In this document: positions 1 to 9,750 of the stretch, piece after piece
Layout of the letters: every line of letters starts with the position of its first letter
Numbering within the stretch: position 1 is the first letter of the stretch
DNA from: Psettodes erumei
Taxonomy: Eukaryota; Chordata; Actinopteri; Pleuronectiformes; Psettodidae
NCBI GenBank assembly: GCA_016785225.1
Contig: JAFBJZ010000357.1
Coordinates: 1,369,501 to 1,433,500, forward strand
Reading direction: 5' to 3'
Length of the DNA stretch: 64,000 bases
Position numbers and translations under genes: made by a program
Notes under the pieces: generated by a model
What the model saw: only the letters and a program-made list of their open reading frames with translations
Told to the model about the DNA's origin: nothing
Databases searched by the model: none

Positions 1-98
1 AAACATTGTATAACATCGCTATAAACCATCTTAGAAAGATCAGAGCTGCTATATTAAGACTGATATGTCAAATAATGAAGTTTTTTACATATATTAAC

Positions 99-2708
99 CT
101 CTTGCATGCACATTGCGATTGCGCCGCTCCTCTTCACTCAACTCTTTGTGGGCGCAGTAGGTTGGGTTGAAGGTGAGCAGTTTGGGGGAGCGGGGCCTGC
201 AGAAGGGCTGGCACAGCTTCAGCAGCGCTGCGCCCAGGTTTAAGAAAAACGCATCTGAGGCATACATCTGGAAGAAGATCTCTGGCATCTGATTGGCCCA
301 TATCTTAGCTCGGCCAGCGTTAGCGTGCAGACAGCTGCCAAGCCACGAGAGCAGCAGGTGGCGCGTCTCACAAGATCGCTGAAGCAAGTTCTTCAAGATC
401 TGGTGCAACTTGTCGTGAAACTGGCCCATGAACTGTAATCAAGGGGAGTAAAGACCATCAGCCCTACAGCATTTGGAGACTAAATACTAGTGAATAGTTT
501 TAATGCAAAAATGCAAACTAAAGAGAGTCTGTTTCACCTGGTGGATGTTGGCCTCCTGGACCTTTGTCTCCTGTGCACTGGAGCGGGAGGGGTTCAGGAA
601 GTAACCATGTCCCTCCACCACGCCTGGGGTTTTTAACAAGCAGGAGATATTCAACACTGCCCCCAGTAGGCTCTTCTGGTACTGCATACCATTAGCTGGG
701 TCTTTTGGCTGAATGTATTCTACCAACACCTGGGAAACCCAAAAAAAGAGGAAGAAACGTAAGAGGAAGGTAACATTGTTATGGGATTACTGCCTTTTAT
801 TGTACATTGTTTGATTAGTAGTGAGCATGGAAATGATCTGTTGCTGTCAGAAGGTGCATTATGGCAGCATTTGCAGATACAATGTCTCTGTGTGTCTCCT
901 GACCTTGGCAATATCTTTATGGTGGCTGAAATAGAGGAGAACATCTAAGTAGGAGTAGAGGAGAGGCTGGCACAGGTCCAGGTCTTTGATGCGTCCATGG
1001 AAGATGTCGAACACCGGCACTATAACTTCCTCAAAGGTACGCACCTCTTGGTCAGAAAGCAGGCCAGAAACGACCTCCTCCACAAACTCCACCACCTCCT
1101 CTGGCTCTGAAACACAGAGATTTTGTCAGTGAAGAGAACGAAAGAGAAAACTTTGCTGAGAACAAGCAAAACAACGGTAAATGTCTGAAGCCTAAACAGA
1201 GCCACTGCTGAACCTACGTGCTCCACTGAAACCTTCCAGCAGCAGGTCCAGAAGTTGTTCGTAGATGTTCTGGCTGATATAGATCTCTGGGGTGAGCAGA
1301 ACTGTCCGTGTGTTAGACACTGTCAGGTTCTTACAGCGAACAGCAAAGGACAGCAGCTTCTCTGGAACCTTTGTCACCTGCCACACAGATAATCCCAAAA
1401 AAAATCCCTAAATCGTTCCAGTTATCTGTAAAAGCTTATTGACAGCTGGTGTTGCATTCAAGTGCTACAACCTCAGTGATGGAGGGAAAACACGCACCTC
1501 CTCTTTGGCTCTCTGATAGCAAGCGAAAAGGTAAGGGATGGCCCTTTTCTCTCCAGCGTCACGGTCCGCAGACAAGTTCACGGCGCTGCATGACGTCATG
1601 TAGATGAGGTGGTTTCCTGGTTCCAGCAGCAGCAGACGGTTAAACAGAGCCTGGACCACAGAGAGAAACATCACACATCAGGCTCTGAGTCACACTGACC
1701 ACAACGGATTTCCACTGAACAGGAACCTGTTCAGATACAGGAAATCTTCTGTGCCAATTTTTTTTTTTTTTTTTACAAAATGTATGCAACTTCCAGAATT
1801 TATTGATTTCTTGCACCTGATGGATTCTGAACTTGTTTGTGCCGAGAGGCCGGCCTCTGCACTGCTTTAAAGGTTGCCACTTCCTCTCCAATTGTACCCA
1901 ACACTGAGATATTTATTGAGAGGAGAGCAACAAGACATGGCAACAAAATAGCGGCGACAGAAAAACAATCTGACCTGCTCTATGTTGTCCATATCCAGCC
2001 AGTCCTGTCCGTCCAGATCTGCGGCCATCTCCTCCAGGAACACACAGCGAGGAGGGATCCCATTACCTCCTCTGAGACTGGGGTCACCTGGGGTCGAAAA
2101 CAAAGCCAAGGTCCATAAAATCATCCAAACCAATCACGAAAAGTGGATTAAATGTAGTTGACAAATCAACAGCCATCAACAGAAGATCAAAATAAAAGGC
2201 CCCCCGTGACTTAACACCTGGGTTTACTCCTTTTACTCACTGTTGTCCAGTGTGATGAGAAATATCCGCTGGATCATGTGATTGACGTTGAGCTGTTCAC
2301 ACAGCTCCTGGCGAGAGCGGAAGGAGCGGCTGATCTCCGCCACCGAGTCGTCATTGTCATCGACGCTGTCTGACACAGAGTTCTCTGAGTCTGACTGGCT
2401 CTCTCCAGAGTCCTCCACTGTGATGTCAGACACAGGCCGAAGCATGAGACCACTTGGAGGAATCTGAGCCGGACTTTAGAACGATCTGTGCTGATGCTTC
2501 TCTAACGCTGACTTTATGATCTGTATGCGTTTGCTGTGAACTATATTTTGAGATTTTTTCAGATCGGACGCTTCTTACGTGGCGCTTCGGCAGACAGCTG
2601 TTGGGAATTCTGGCCCGATGCAAACTGCTTGGCATCAGCCAGTGAACTGAAGAGGGCGGCGAAGGGGTTGCAGGAGATGTTCTGGTTGTTGTTGCCCTGG
2701 TCAGTCAT
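99..2708 (-). CDS. ube4a: Ubiquitin conjugation factor E4 A, N-terminal half (8 coding exons, continues off the left edge)
   Basis: Vertebrate UBE4A is a U-box E3/E4 enzyme that extends ubiquitin chains. The U-box is at its C-terminus and lies outside this window. Exons, in transcript order: 2579-2708, 2241-2417, 1975-2087, 1498-1650, 1218-1377, 904-1106, 538-729, 99-432. All junctions are GT-AG and keep frame, giving about 487 residues of a protein that is roughly 1,070 long in human. The start MTDQGNNNQNISCNPFAALF matches the family N-terminus. Further on, IRRSFRS-like text reads AEISRSFRSRQELCEQLN, and there are NLSADRDAGE, VSNTRTVLLTPEIY and IWANQMPEIFFQMYASDAF, all strongly UBE4A-like. 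The exon 2 acceptor was placed at 2418/2417 because the more obvious AG at 2464 breaks the frame. The last exon ends in phase 1 with a donor at 98. No frame damage was seen. Confidence 0.93.
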
Positions 2709-2749
2709 CTCACTGGGGCTCAACGCTCACTCCATCCAAAATCCCAGCC

Positions 2750-4945
2750 TGGAGGAGCAACGCAGGAGCGACAAATAAGTGGCAAAGACAACATCGCACT
2801 GGAAAGGTGCTTATGGGTCAACTGTTCATCTCCCCTCGGCGGTATCCTTCATGTGGCGTCGCTGCGTCCCTCTGGAATCAAACCGCCTCACTGTCTAGTT
2901 GCTACAGTCAGTCCAGTTGTCCTAAAAAGTCCAACCAGCAGTCTTCAGACTCTTATAAACCAGTCTGTAATGATGCTCATCTGCACAACACATTCCTTAT
3001 CTGTTGCTGTCTGAAGGACATGTTGTCCTGGTTTTTATCTTTGGCATTCATCACAATAAACTGCCATGTTTTACAATACTACAAAGTGCACTGCTATAAA
3101 ATACTGCGTCCTAATTTCATTCTGCTCATTACTATTTCCTTTTTACTGTCTTATCCAGACCGACTCCACTTGGGATTGAATGTAAACACCTCCTTTGGCT
3201 GCACAATCCCAGCACTGTTTGCTTATTTTCTTCCACGCTGTGATTTCTCCGTCTCATTTCAACAGCTCCATGCTGACTTTGACAATTCCTCTTTTGACTG
3301 CTTGTTTAGCCTGTTTGCTTTCTCCTTTCCAAGAGTGCTGCTACATGGACGGACGTTTGCCTCGGTTGGTCGCTCCTCTTAAGTGGCTGAACTCGATCTC
3401 ATACAGCGGATCACGATTGTTAGTTGTAGCAGACGAAACACTAGCTATGATACATCAGCACTAGACCACAACTGCACGGAATATGAGTATAAACTGTTCC
3501 TCACCATTTAGAACTGCAGACTCATCATATAACCATTGATCTATTTTTTAAGTTAATAGGTTTCTATTCTGTTGTTTGAATAAATGCGCCCTCACAGCAG
3601 CGTGCTCTGTTTAAATGACACATCTGTGTGTTTGTCTCCCGCCTCACAATGCAGTTATAAATGTTGATGAACCGCTAATAAGCCCTTAGGGTTTTACACT
3701 TTCTCACAGCTCGTCGGGTTTGCAGATGAAAATGTTGGGCTGACAATAATGAAGGGTTTCTTTCTTCGGCTTCTCAATTTCTAATGAGCCATAAGCAAAA
3801 GGTATATCAGACACCTACAATTATACAGTAAATGGTGATAAATCTGCCATGGCCAGACTGACACGGCACCTTTCATTATTTCCCCAGGCACCAAGAATCC
3901 AACCAGTACTCAACAGCTGAATTGGTCAGTTGATCAGTCGATTAGTTGACTGACAGATAGTTCACTGGCAACAATTTCAATTAGTGATGAATCATTTCAG
4001 TCATTTTTTGAGCAAAAAGCCAAAAATTCACATGATCCACCTTCTAGGTATCTTTTATACCTTTCTTTTCTTTAGTTTTTTATGACAATAGACTCAGCAT
4101 CTTCGTATTTTGACCAATGCAGTAAAAAAAGCAATATCAATATGTACAGGACAATGATGGATGATGATGTTTTATAAATAATCAATAGATTATCACTGTT
4201 GATGAAAATTACTTGTACTTCAGCGCTTCTACAATGATAGTACTTTGCTGGAGGTGTGGTTTGTGTGTCAATTTGAGAACAAAGTGGAAGCAGTTTGATA
4301 AAACCACTCTACAATAAACAAGTTCAAAGTGAACTAAAACAGTGTGGGTCAGAAAAACAGATTTTGACAGAGTCCTTCAACACAGCAAGCCCACGATATG
4401 TGGACGTATGACCCATCTCAGTTGATGTTGTGCATGAAGTGAAACAGACCAACAAAACTGTAACAAATGAAATGACAAGAAGAACCCCGTGGCTTCCGGG
4501 CAGGTGCATGCTTTGACAAGGTTGTGCAGTTCTACATTTTAATAAGCAGTCATTGAATGGATTTGGTTCAGACTCCTTGCAGCTTTTCCAGAACATAGGT
4601 GTGCCAACAGCGAAGTGGGGAGGAGAGGCCTCCCCAGTGAATTAAAGAGCTTATGAACAAGACACGCACACTATCACGCTAGAGGAGGATTTTCATGAAC
4701 TTGGCAATCCAAAATACGCCTGCACGGCATTAGTAAATGACACAATTAAGCCGTTAATTACAAGTTATGAATCATACATAATTTGTGCCTAATCAGACAG
4801 TGGCGCTGAAGCGAGTTGCGACGAGGTTAGAAAGTTCTTGTGATGACATTCAGAGAGAAGAAGCTCAGAGCAGAACAGTTTAGTTTCTGCTGCTTTCAGT
4901 ATGACACCGACCACACCGTTCACCGGACGTCGGCTCGGCGCTCAC
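2750..4945. other. Non-coding stretch, probably ube4a intron 1
   Basis: Between the start-codon exon and the CpG-rich upstream segment I see no exon-like block in either strand. The longest open frame here (2807-3382, plus) has no recognisable domain and skewed composition, so it is treated as chance. The sequence is moderately A/T-rich, with no simple repeat of note. Confidence 0.5.
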
Positions 4946-5050
4946 CGCCCCGGCTAAACGTTACAGCATGCTGTCACGGTTACCCGTGGGTGCAGCACCT
5001 CACGCCGATAACGTGTGCCTCTTCACGGAGTTGACTCTCCGACAATCCAT
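4946..5050 (-). promoter_or_regulatory. ube4a: Probable ube4a CpG-rich promoter and non-coding first exon
   Basis: On the minus strand a CpG-rich stretch ends in GCCGGGGCG followed by a strong donor GTGAGCGCC (exon edge at 4946). It is the only CpG-dense segment upstream of the ube4a start codon. A matching acceptor, CTCCTCCAG, lies about 40 bases upstream of the ATG, near 2749. The 5' edge of the exon is a guess. A 5' UTR exon about 2.2 kb upstream of the coding start would be ordinary for this gene. This is an inference from splice signals and base composition; no transcript evidence is available. Confidence 0.5.
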
Positions 5051-6083
5051 CGTGACTTTGCTCTGCGAGCCAGTTTAAGAAGCAGCTTTAGCTTCCTGAC
5101 GCGAGTGAGCTAACAAGCTAGTTAGCATGCTAAGCTGTCATGGGGTCACCACGGCTCCATTTGAGCATCGATTTCACAAACTGTCACATGGGTTTTATGT
5201 AGGATCGGTTTAAATAATGTATACACGCGTTAAAGAGTGCTGTCGTACCTGTTTGACGGGAAGAAATGTATGTTTTTGGTTTAAACAAATCGCTTCTACG
5301 AAACCAGTAGCAGTTCTTCAGTAAACAGAAATTATAAACGTCATCAAACTGAGACGGAGCGACGCTTTGCTGAGTAACTTTTTTCCCTTTTTATAAAACA
5401 ATAAGATATAATGGAGAACTGTTTATGAATAAAATAAATCATCTCTGTGTTACGAAATTATATAATATATCTAATATAATCGTTTATGTTAAAAATAAAA
5501 ACAGTTTTAGAATGAATACTATTTGCACTTTTTATGGAAAAATTGGAAAGTACTGCACTTTACTGTATTTTAAATGTGTTTTATGTGTTATGGTTTTCAT
5601 ATTTTTGGAGGAATCAGGCTTGAATTATTTTTGTTTAAAAGGTCACATGATTGGATGGATTATTGTTGTATACTGTAGCCTACTGACATCTTCATTTCTC
5701 TTTTTAAATTTCATCTCATTTCATCTACGTTTGTATGGGCGGTCATCTTCCTCTGAAGTTGGTAGTGTTCACTGACCATCAGCAGAGGGCAGCAACATAC
5801 TGTATGTCCGACTCATCTTGGGTTATCAACAAAGGGGTAAAGAATGGGATATGATCTGTTGCAATTGTCACTTAATTCTACTTCTCAGAGAGGTGTCCAT
5901 TCAACATGTTAGTTGCTGAGATTGTTGGACTGGACTTCATTACAGAGAGGGGTTTCTAAAGTTTTGCCAGCGCATTAAAAAACATGAAAAGAATATTACA
6001 AAACTCATTTCAGTTTGATGTTGTCCAGTGCAACACCATTAATAACTGCAATAATAAACATGTATTTGAATTAGCACCTAAAC
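5051..6083. other. Intergenic, A/T-rich, no gene seen
   Basis: A/T-rich spacer between the probable ube4a promoter and the retrotransposon pair. The open frame at 5425-5775 is low in complexity and matches nothing I know. Confidence 0.5.
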
Positions 6084-7620
6084 AAAAAAAAAAAAAAAAT
6101 CTCCCTCTCGCCCACCTGGGCGGTGTTTCCTTCAGACTCGGGTCCTCTACCAGAGGCCTGGGAGTCTGAGGGTTCTGCGCAGGATCTTAGCTGTTCCTAG
6201 CATTGCGCTCTTTTGGACAGAGATCTCCGATGTTGTTCCTGGTATCTGTTGGAGCCATCCCTCCAGCTTGGGGGTCACCGCCCCTAGTGCCCCGATCACT
6301 ATTGGTACCACAGATGCCTTCACACCCCACATTTTCTCTATCTCCTCTTTCAGCCCTTGGTATTTCTCGAGCTTCTCATGTTCTTTCTTTCTGATGTTGC
6401 TATCGCTGGGGATTGCTACATCTATCACTACCACTGTCTTCCGATGTTTATCCACCACCACTATGTCAGGCTGGTTGGCAATCACCATCTTGTCAGTCTG
6501 GATCTGGAAGTCCCACAGGATCTTGGCCTGTTTGTTCTCTGTCACCTTTGGGGGTGTCTCCCATCTGGATCCTGGGACCTCCAATCCATACTCTGTACAG
6601 ATGTTCCTGTATACTATGCCTGCTACATGGTTATGCCGCTCCATGTATGCCTTGCCTGCCAGCATCTTACACCCTGCTGTGATGTGTTGGACTGTCTCAG
6701 GACCTTCTCTGCACAGCCTGCACCTGGGATCTTGTCTGGTGTGGTAGATCTTGGCCTCTATTGCTCTGGTGTTTAGGGCCTGTTCCTGTGCTGCCATGAT
6801 TAGTGCCTCTGTGTTGTCTTTCAGTCCAGCCTTTTCCAGCCACTGGTATGTCTTCTCCATATCAGCCACTTCTTCAATTTGTCGGTGGTACATGCCATGC
6901 AAGGGCTTGTCCTTCCATGATGGGCCCAGTGGTTCCTCATCCCTTCTGGGCTTTTGTTGCCTGAGGCATTCACTTAGGAGTTGGTCCTTGGGGGCCATTT
7001 TCTCGATGTATTCCTGGAGGTTCACTGTTTCCTCCTGGACAGTAGTTCTGACACTTACTAGTCCTCGGCCCCCCTCCTTTCGCTTTGTGTACAGCCTCAG
7101 GACGCTGGATTTAGGGTGAAACCCACCATGCATGGTAAGGAGCTTCCTTGTCTTGATATCAGTGGCTTGTATCTCTTCCAGTGGCCAGGATATTATCCCA
7201 GCCGGGTATCTGATTACTGGCATGGCATAGGTGTTAATAGCTTGGATCTTATTTTTGCCGTTCAGCTGACTTTTCAGGACCCGCCTTACCCTCTGAAGGT
7301 ATTTGGCTGTGGCTGACCTTCGAGCTGCCTCCTCATGATTACCATTTGCCTGTGGGATCCCCAGGTATTTGTAACTGTCCTGCACATCTGCAATGTTCCC
7401 TTCCGGTAGGTCAACCCCCTCGGTTGTGATCACCTTTCCTCTTCTAGATATCATCCGCCCACATTTATCTAGTCCGAATGACATCCCGATGTCTTTGCTG
7501 TAGATCCGAGTGAGGTGAATCAGGGAATCAATGTCACGCTCATTCTTTGCATACAGCTTGATGTCATCTATGTAGAGGAGGTGGCTGATGGTTGTTCCAC
7601 TGTCCCTCTCCATGAATGTC
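6084..7620 (-). mobile_element. R4/Dong/Rex6-like non-LTR retrotransposon, 5'-truncated copy A
   Basis: An open frame of 488 codons runs 7613 to 6147 on the minus strand. It begins inside the reverse transcriptase, just before the catalytic YIDD box (HLLYIDDIKLYA), so most of the RT and everything upstream is missing. After the RT thumb there is a C-x2-C...H...C knuckle (CRLCREGPETVQHITAGC). Then comes a restriction-enzyme-like endonuclease region with PDIVVVD and VVVIDVA, as in R2/R4-type elements. This layout (RT, CCHC, C-terminal PD-(D/E)XK nuclease) separates it from APE-type LINEs. The frame ends LRLPGLW-stop and is followed by a short GC-rich inverted repeat and a T tract (A16 at 6084-6099 on the plus strand). 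The frame is uninterrupted, which suggests a fairly recent insertion, but the copy cannot be autonomous. Clade assignment is from memory of the protein family. Confidence 0.85.
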
Positions 7621-7682
7621 TTGTTCTAGTAGCCAACTTACCATCAGGATGGTTCCTGGTTCCTCAGCGTCGTCCGAGCCGG

Positions 7683-9088
7683 TTGATTCCCTGATTCACT
7701 CAGATCTACAGCATTCGGATGTCATTCGGACTAGATAAATGGGGGCGGATGATATCTAGAAGAGGAAAGGTGATCACAACCGTGGGGGTTGACCTACCTG
7801 AAGGGAACATTGCAGATGTGCAGGACAGTTACAAATACCTGGGGATCCCACAGGCAAATGGTAATCATGAGGAGGCAGCTCGAAGGTCAGCCACAGCCAA
7901 ATACCTCCAGAGGGTAAGGCGGGTCCTGAAAAGTCAGCTGAACGGCAAAAATAAGATCCAAGCCATTAACACCTATGCCATGCCAGTGATCAGATACCTG
8001 GCTGGGATAATATCCTGGCCACTGGAAGAGATACAAGCCACTGATATCAAGACAAGGAAGCTCCTTACCATGCATGGTGGGTTTCACCCTAAGTCCAGCG
8101 TCCTGAGGCTGTACACAAAGCGAAAGGAGGGGGGCTGAGGACTAGTAAGTGTCAGAACTACTGTCCAGGAGGAAACAGTGAACCTCCAGGAATACATCGA
8201 GAAAATGGCCCCCAAGGACCAACTCCTAAGTGAATGCCTCAGGCAACAAAAGCCCAGAAGGGATGAGGAACCATCCATGGCATGTACCACTGACAAAATT
8301 GAGTAAGTGGCTGATATGGACAAAACATACCAGTGGCTGGAAAAGGTTGGACTAAAAGACAGCACAGAGGCACTAATCATGGCAGCACAGGAACAGGCCC
8401 TAAACACCAGAGCAATAGAGGCCGGGGTCTACCACACCAGACAAGATCCCAGGTGCAGGCTGTGCAGAGAAGGCCCTGAGACAGTCCAACACATCACAGC
8501 AGGGTGTAAGATGCTGGCAGGCAAGGCATACATGGAGCGGCATAACCAGGTAGCGGGCATAGTATACAGGAACATCTGTACAGAGTATGGACTGGAGGTC
8601 CCAGGGTCCAGATGGGAGACACCCCCAAAGGTGACAGAGAACAAACAGGCCAAGATCCTGTGGGACTTCCAGATCCAGACTGACAAGATGGCGATGGCCA
8701 ACCAGCCTGACATAGTGGTGGTGGATAAACATCGGAAGACAGTGGTAGTGATAGATGTAGCAATCCTCAGTGATAGCAACATCAGAAAGAAAGAACATGA
8801 GAAGCTCGAGAAATACCAAGGGCTGAAAGAGGAGATAGAGAAAATGTGGGGTGTGAAGGCAACAGTGGTGCCAATAGTGATTGGGGCACTAGGGGCGGTG
8901 ACCCCCAAGCTGGAGGGATGGCTCCAACAGATACCAGGAACAACATCTGAGATCTCTGTCCAAAAGAGCGCAATGCTAGGAACAGCTAAGATCCTGTGCA
9001 GAACCCTCAGACTCCCAGGCCTCTGGTAGAGGACCCGAGTCTGAAGGAGACACCGCCCAGGTGGGCGAGAGGGAGATTTTTTTTTTTT
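7683..9088 (+). mobile_element. R4/Dong/Rex6-like non-LTR retrotransposon, 5'-truncated damaged copy B
   Basis: This copy is on the opposite strand to copy A and closely related to it. In the two open blocks (7719-8138 and 8307-9029) I count about 3 and about 11 residue differences from copy A. Homology starts at TTGATTCCC, downstream of the YIDD box, so this copy is shorter at its 5' end. The frame is broken by TGA at 8136-8138 (copy A has CGA there, a C-to-T change). About 25 bases are also deleted near 8270, and another stop follows just before 8307. The CCHC knuckle and nuclease motif (PDIVVVD, VVVIDVA) are kept. The 3' end, including the GC-rich inverted repeat and a T12 tract at 9077-9088, matches copy A. 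It is a dead copy. Confidence 0.85.
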
Positions 9089-9094
9089 ATATGT

Positions 9095-9098
<4 letters not shown>

Positions 9099-9124
<26 letters not shown>
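9099..9124 (+). repeat. (AG)n microsatellite
   Basis: Thirteen AG units directly to the right of the retrotransposon pair. Confidence 0.95.
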
Positions 9125-9129
<5 letters not shown>

Positions 9130-9185
9130 AAATAACAGACACATGCCACACCAAGTCATTCATCATTCAGAGAACATTTTTTTCA

Positions 9186-9191
9186 TTTATT
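9186..9191 (-). promoter_or_regulatory. Poly(A) signal, bicdl2-like gene
   Basis: AATAAA on the minus strand, about 560 bases after the stop codon. It is the first canonical signal noted downstream. It implies a 3' UTR of about 9.17-9.75 kb, ending some 80 bases from the retrotransposon pair. Confidence 0.55.
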
Positions 9192-9750
9192 TAAAAAACA
9201 AAACAGAACAAAACAAAAAAGAACAGCTTTCTCAGTATACATGAAAACATATTGGGTTTTTTATACAAATCAACACTAACTTATCACATCCAACTTGGTA
9301 TGCTAAATTCAGTACAGTTACAATTAACTGTTCTGATCTGTTAAATAATGCAAACAAATATTCTGTACTCATCTACATCTACTGTATTATGTACAGTACA
9401 CCATATAAAGTTTGAGACAGCAAGACATTCACAATATCACAAAATAAGGCACAATATTTACAGTCACGAGCAAACCTTCAAATGCAATTCTGTGAAAATG
9501 CCAGTGCTCCATGTTGTCACAGTTTCGATTTTAGGAAGGCTCAGCCTTTCAGTGAAATGCGTTTTGAGTAAGCGCCTGTTTGACAAGTCTTTGGCCTTTG
9601 TGGCTCTCTGTTTATCACTAAATATGATTTAATGGCTCTTTTGCACCAAACATGATGTACAGGGAGGTTTAATTGTGACCTCCCTCTGTCCTCTCCTCCT
9701 GGTAATCCTCTCCTGAGCACGCAGGAGGTAGTTGTAGTCCTCTATGTCCA

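Larger units (their letters stand above)
6084..9088. repeat. Large inverted repeat made of retrotransposon copies A and B
   Basis: The left arm (6084-7531) and right arm (7683-9088) are reverse complements apart from scattered substitutions and small indels. The centre, 7532-7682, is unpaired and contains extra 5' sequence of copy A plus about 60 bases of unknown origin. The outer ends are an A16 tract on the left and a T12 tract on the right, so the homology includes the tails. Confidence 0.85.

Noticed and set aside
2418..2463. Longer ube4a exon 2 starting at the AG near 2464
   Set aside because: It would put the exon out of phase with exon 1. The acceptor at 2418 restores the frame and gives the expected EDSGESQSD region.
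2807..3382. 191-codon open frame on the plus strand
   Set aside because: No recognisable domain, antisense to probable ube4a intron 1, and no splice or start context; treated as chance.
8429..9166. 245-codon open frame opposite retrotransposon copy B
   Set aside because: It is the antisense shadow of the nuclease-region ORF, which has the recognisable motifs.
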